A stretch of 64,000 bases of DNA, from the NCBI GenBank assembly GCA_965250265.1, contig CBDFNO010000015.1, forward strand, positions 372,001-436,000, in the 5' to 3' direction. The position numbers and the translations under genes were made by a program. Source of the stretch: PRS1 sp965250265. Its GTDB lineage: Bacteria > Bacteroidota > Bacteroidia > Flavobacteriales > Flavobacteriaceae. The stretch's first letter is position 1. Every line of letters starts with the position of its first letter. Below, piece after piece: positions 61,618 to 64,000 of this stretch. Below the pieces are notes generated by a model. The model made no database searches and had not been told where the DNA came from. It saw nothing but the letters and a program-made list of their open reading frames with translations.

Positions 61618-62553
61618 GTGAAAAAATTAAAGCTACAAAACGAGGTCTTTAAAATGTTCGTTATCAATTATAAAGAATGGTTAGATATCTTGGGTTATGC
61701 AGAAAGTACAGTCTATCAATTACCAAATCACTTACAGGAGTTTTTTTATTATGTTGAAAAGCAGAATATCAAAAAGTTAACAGACATCACACCAAAAACC
61801 ATAAAGGATTATTACAAGGAACTCAAGGAAAGAGCCAACGAACGAACAAGCGGAAGTTTAAGTAAAAGCTATCTCAACAAACACCAACAAGCCTTAAAAA
61901 AGTTCAAGGAATATTTACAAAACCACAACTATAACGATTTCAATGTTCACTTAAAATCTGAAACCAATCCAACCGAAGAAAAAATAAATATACTCACTCA
62001 AGAAGAAGTAAAAGAGTTATTTAAAGCAACAGAATACAGTCATACTGAAAATAGATTTAAGTTAAGAGACAAAGCCATTTTAACCATTTTATACAGTTGT
62101 GGATTACGAAGAAACGAAGCAGTACATCTTGATATTAGCGACATCTATTTTGATAAGGAAAGAGTGTTTGTTAGAAAAGGGAAAAATTATAAAGAACGAT
62201 TTGTACCAATCAACCGAAAGAATGCAGAAATATTAGAAGATTATATCTACGAAGCTCGACCAGAATTTTATCAAGCCTATTTAAGTGAAGCTTTGTTTAT
62301 CAATAAGAACGGAACACGAATGTTAGGAATGACTTTTGCTAATCGATTAAAAGTAATCGTAGAAGCTACCAATAATAAAAACATCGTTGAGAAGCATATT
62401 ACGTTACATATTTTACGTCATAGTATCGCAACACATCTACTACAACAGGAAGTGCCATTAGAAAGTATCAAAACCTTTTTAGGACATAGTTCATTGGAAT
62501 CTACCCAAATCTATACACACTTACTTAAAACACTTGAAAATGAAACCATATAG
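61618..62553 (+). CDS. Tyrosine recombinase, complete catalytic set (copy 2)
   Basis: Identical to the 311-residue product at 54265-55200, with the same GTG start and 14-bp overlap with the next gene. Confidence 0.9.
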   Translation: MKKLKLQNEVFKMFVINYKEWLDILGYAESTVYQLPNHLQEFFYYVEKQNIKKLTDITPKTIKDYYKELKERANERTSGSLSKSYLNKHQQALKKFKEYLQNHNYNDFNVHLKSETNPTEEKINILTQEEVKELFKATEYSHTENRFKLRDKAILTILYSCGLRRNEAVHLDISDIYFDKERVFVRKGKNYKERFVPINRKNAEILEDYIYEARPEFYQAYLSEALFINKNGTRMLGMTFANRLKVIVEATNNKNIVEKHITLHILRHSIATHLLQQEVPLESIKTFLGHSSLESTQIYTHLLKTLENETI

Positions 62554-63424
62554 CGAATTTTTAGAACAGCAGAATTATAGTAAAACCACAATCAAAGTTT
62601 ACACCACGGAAATACAAAGCTTTATAAAATGGTGCAAAAGAAATAGTACAACAGCAATAGAAATCGATTATAAAAATTGCTTGAAATACATTAGATATCT
62701 TACTCGAAAAGGAACAACTAAAAAGACCATCAATCACAGATTAAGAACCGTAAAAATCTATTTTAATTATTTGATTGATGAAGCTTGTAGAAGTGATAAT
62801 CCAATAGAGAATACAACTATAAAAGGCGTAAAAAGAACAGTCAATTATAACTTACTCGAAGCTGATGAATTAGAGGATTTATATTATAGTTTTGAAACTG
62901 ATAAATACCAAGAAGAATATCACAAGTACACTTTAAAAAGAGCGAAAGTGATTTTAGGACTAATCGTTTATCAAGGCTTGAACACAACCGATTTAGGCAA
63001 CTTAAAAATAGAACATCTGCAACTCTCAAAAGGCAAGATTTATGTTCCAAGCGCCAAACGAAGTAACGCCAGGGAACTGGAATTAAAACCTTGGCAAATA
63101 ATGGAGCTTATGGAATATTTAAGCGAAGTTCGGCCAACAATCCAAAATAAACTACAGAACCATAGTGAACAGCTTTTTAATACCAATGCAAGGTTTAACT
63201 CAATCGTCTATCACATATTTAAAAAGCTGAAAAAGTACAATCAAAAAGTAAAGAATATAAAGCAGATTAGAGCAAGTGTAATTACAAATTGGTTAGGACA
63301 ATATAATTTGCGACAAGTTCAATATCTGGCTGGACATCGTTACATCAGCTCAACCGAGAGATATTTACAAGATGATTTAGAAAACCTGCACGAAATAGTA
63401 AACAACTTCCATCCAATCAGTTAA
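62540..63424 (+). CDS. Second, degenerate tyrosine recombinase (copy 2)
   Basis: Identical to the 294-residue product at 55187-56071, including the missing Arg I and altered His-x-x-Arg box. Confidence 0.85.
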   Translation: MKPYSEFLEQQNYSKTTIKVYTTEIQSFIKWCKRNSTTAIEIDYKNCLKYIRYLTRKGTTKKTINHRLRTVKIYFNYLIDEACRSDNPIENTTIKGVKRTVNYNLLEADELEDLYYSFETDKYQEEYHKYTLKRAKVILGLIVYQGLNTTDLGNLKIEHLQLSKGKIYVPSAKRSNARELELKPWQIMELMEYLSEVRPTIQNKLQNHSEQLFNTNARFNSIVYHIFKKLKKYNQKVKNIKQIRASVITNWLGQYNLRQVQYLAGHRYISSTERYLQDDLENLHEIVNNFHPIS

Positions 63425-63432
63425 AAGAGGTA

Positions 63433-63490
63433 GTCGCAGAATGCGACAACAAGATAAAATTGGGTGTCGCAATTTGCGACACCCAATTTT
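63433..63490. promoter_or_regulatory. Paired palindromes (copy 2)
   Basis: GTCGCAGAATGCGAC at 63433-63447 and GTCGCAATTTGCGAC at 63466-63480, the second inside the 16-bp stem 63456-63490, as in copy 1. Confidence 0.6.
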
Positions 63491-63527
63491 AAAAGTGTTA
63501 ATTTTACATCGAAATACTAATTAAAAA

Positions 63528-64000
63528 ATGAGTAAAAAAATTACAATTCCAGACGAAGTAATCATTAATAAAATATATGTTATTCGAGGGCAAAAGGTAA
63601 TGTTAGATAGAGATTTAGCAGAACTTTATGATGTTCAAACAAGAAGATTAAAAGAGCAAGTTAGACGAAATATAAGTCGTTTTCCTCAAGAATTTATGTT
63701 TGAACTTACCAAAGAAGAATTAGAAGAATGGAGAACAGAATATGCATCAACTAATCGTGATGTTATGGGAATTAGAATTGTTCCTTTTGTTTTTACAGAA
63801 CACGGAATTTTAATGTTATCAAGCATTTTAAGTAGTGAAAAAGCTGTACAAATGAATATCCAAATTATAAAGACTTTTGTTCAATTAAGGAGAATCGCAA
63901 ATAATTACGAAGGATTGATGGATAAAATACAACAAATGGAATCACAAACTAATGAGCAGTTTAGTGAGATTTATGAAGTACTTCAACGTTTGTTATCTAA
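63528..64000 (+). CDS. ORF6N-domain protein (copy 2, cut by window end)
   Basis: Identical to the first 157 or so residues of the product at 56175-56699; the last residues and the following hairpin array lie beyond the window. Confidence 0.85.
   Translation, partial: MSKKITIPDEVIINKIYVIRGQKVMLDRDLAELYDVQTRRLKEQVRRNISRFPQEFMFELTKEELEEWRTEYASTNRDVMGIRIVPFVFTEHGILMLSSILSSEKAVQMNIQIIKTFVQLRRIANNYEGLMDKIQQMESQTNEQFSEIYEVLQRLLS

Larger units (their letters stand above)
57516..64000 (+). repeat. Tandem 7,353-bp unit, copy 2 (cut by window end)
   Basis: This second copy follows copy 1 directly; 6,485 of 7,353 bp are inside the window. The join replaces the upstream rhs sequence with the right end of copy 1 (…GATTAAAAAAAACGCATAAAC). 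Whether more copies or a different tip follow cannot be seen. Confidence 0.9.

Overview
The window is AT-rich, low-GC DNA from a member of the Bacteroidota, most likely a marine Flavobacteriaceae. The signs are type IX secretion (T9SS) C-terminal sorting domains on two secreted proteins, many Sec signals and lipoproteins, a Y_Y_Y/LuxR sensor-regulator, a LytTR response regulator, a GLPGLI-type protein, an Rhs protein with the DPLAD..PQ..TPYQYAYN core, and a TAnnTTTG-type promoter motif. No intact tRNA or rRNA gene is present.

Region 1 (about 0.9-31 kb) is a large beta-glucan utilisation locus, almost all on the minus strand. It encodes two GH16 laminarinase-like enzymes (one T9SS-exported, one lipoprotein), two GH17 enzymes (one lipoprotein, one cytoplasmic), a GH30 beta-1,6-glucanase-like lipoprotein, a 1170-residue GH94/GH149-like phosphorylase, an MFS sugar:cation symporter, a sodium/solute symporter, three binding-type surface or secreted proteins, an FG-GAP/ASPIC lipoprotein, a separate clan GH-A lipoprotein, a LacI regulator and a Y_Y_Y-LuxR regulator. 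The set fits laminarin-like beta-1,3/1,6-glucan. Glucan would be cut and debranched outside or in the periplasm, oligosaccharides would enter through MFS, and the cytoplasmic GH17 and the phosphorylase would finish the job. There is no SusC/SusD pair. Instead one glycosidase carries a C-terminal outer-membrane beta-barrel of about 600 residues, which is a candidate for the missing pore. A 20-bp motif recurs about 220-235 bp upstream of the lead genes of two transcription units.

Region 2 (31-42.3 kb) is general metabolism: an NTF2-like secreted protein, an M23 peptidase, L-serine dehydratase, a BNR/VPS10-like beta-propeller protein, a TauE/SafE permease, an M24 aminopeptidase P-like enzyme with an unusual metal ligand, and an M1 aminopeptidase.

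Region 3 (42.3-49.5 kb) is a graveyard of past integrations. Four degenerate 3' ends of tyrosine-integrase genes, a frameshifted DUF4760-like gene and scraps matching the 3' end of a tRNA-Asp gene lie between small accessory genes: a LytTR regulator, an AraC regulator, a PepSY-like secreted protein, a lipoprotein and a CarboxypepD_reg-DUF3179 protein.

Region 4 (49.5-64 kb) is the most unusual. A 5'-truncated rhs gene runs into a 7,353-bp unit that is repeated in tandem; the second copy runs off the window. Each unit holds the rhs toxin tip, a translationally coupled candidate immunity gene, a GLPGLI-like secreted protein, an XRE repressor with operator-like repeats, a P-loop ATPase, two overlapping tyrosine recombinases (the second lacking key catalytic residues), paired GTCGCAnnnTGCGAC palindromes, an ORF6N protein, and an 800-bp noncoding segment made of at least six long hairpins inside an imperfect 31-bp inverted repeat. 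The repeat boundary falls in the conserved NYYPFGL codons of the rhs core and shows synonymous differences there. This suggests a recombinase-bearing cassette that swaps or stacks Rhs toxin tips. I do not recognise it as a named element.
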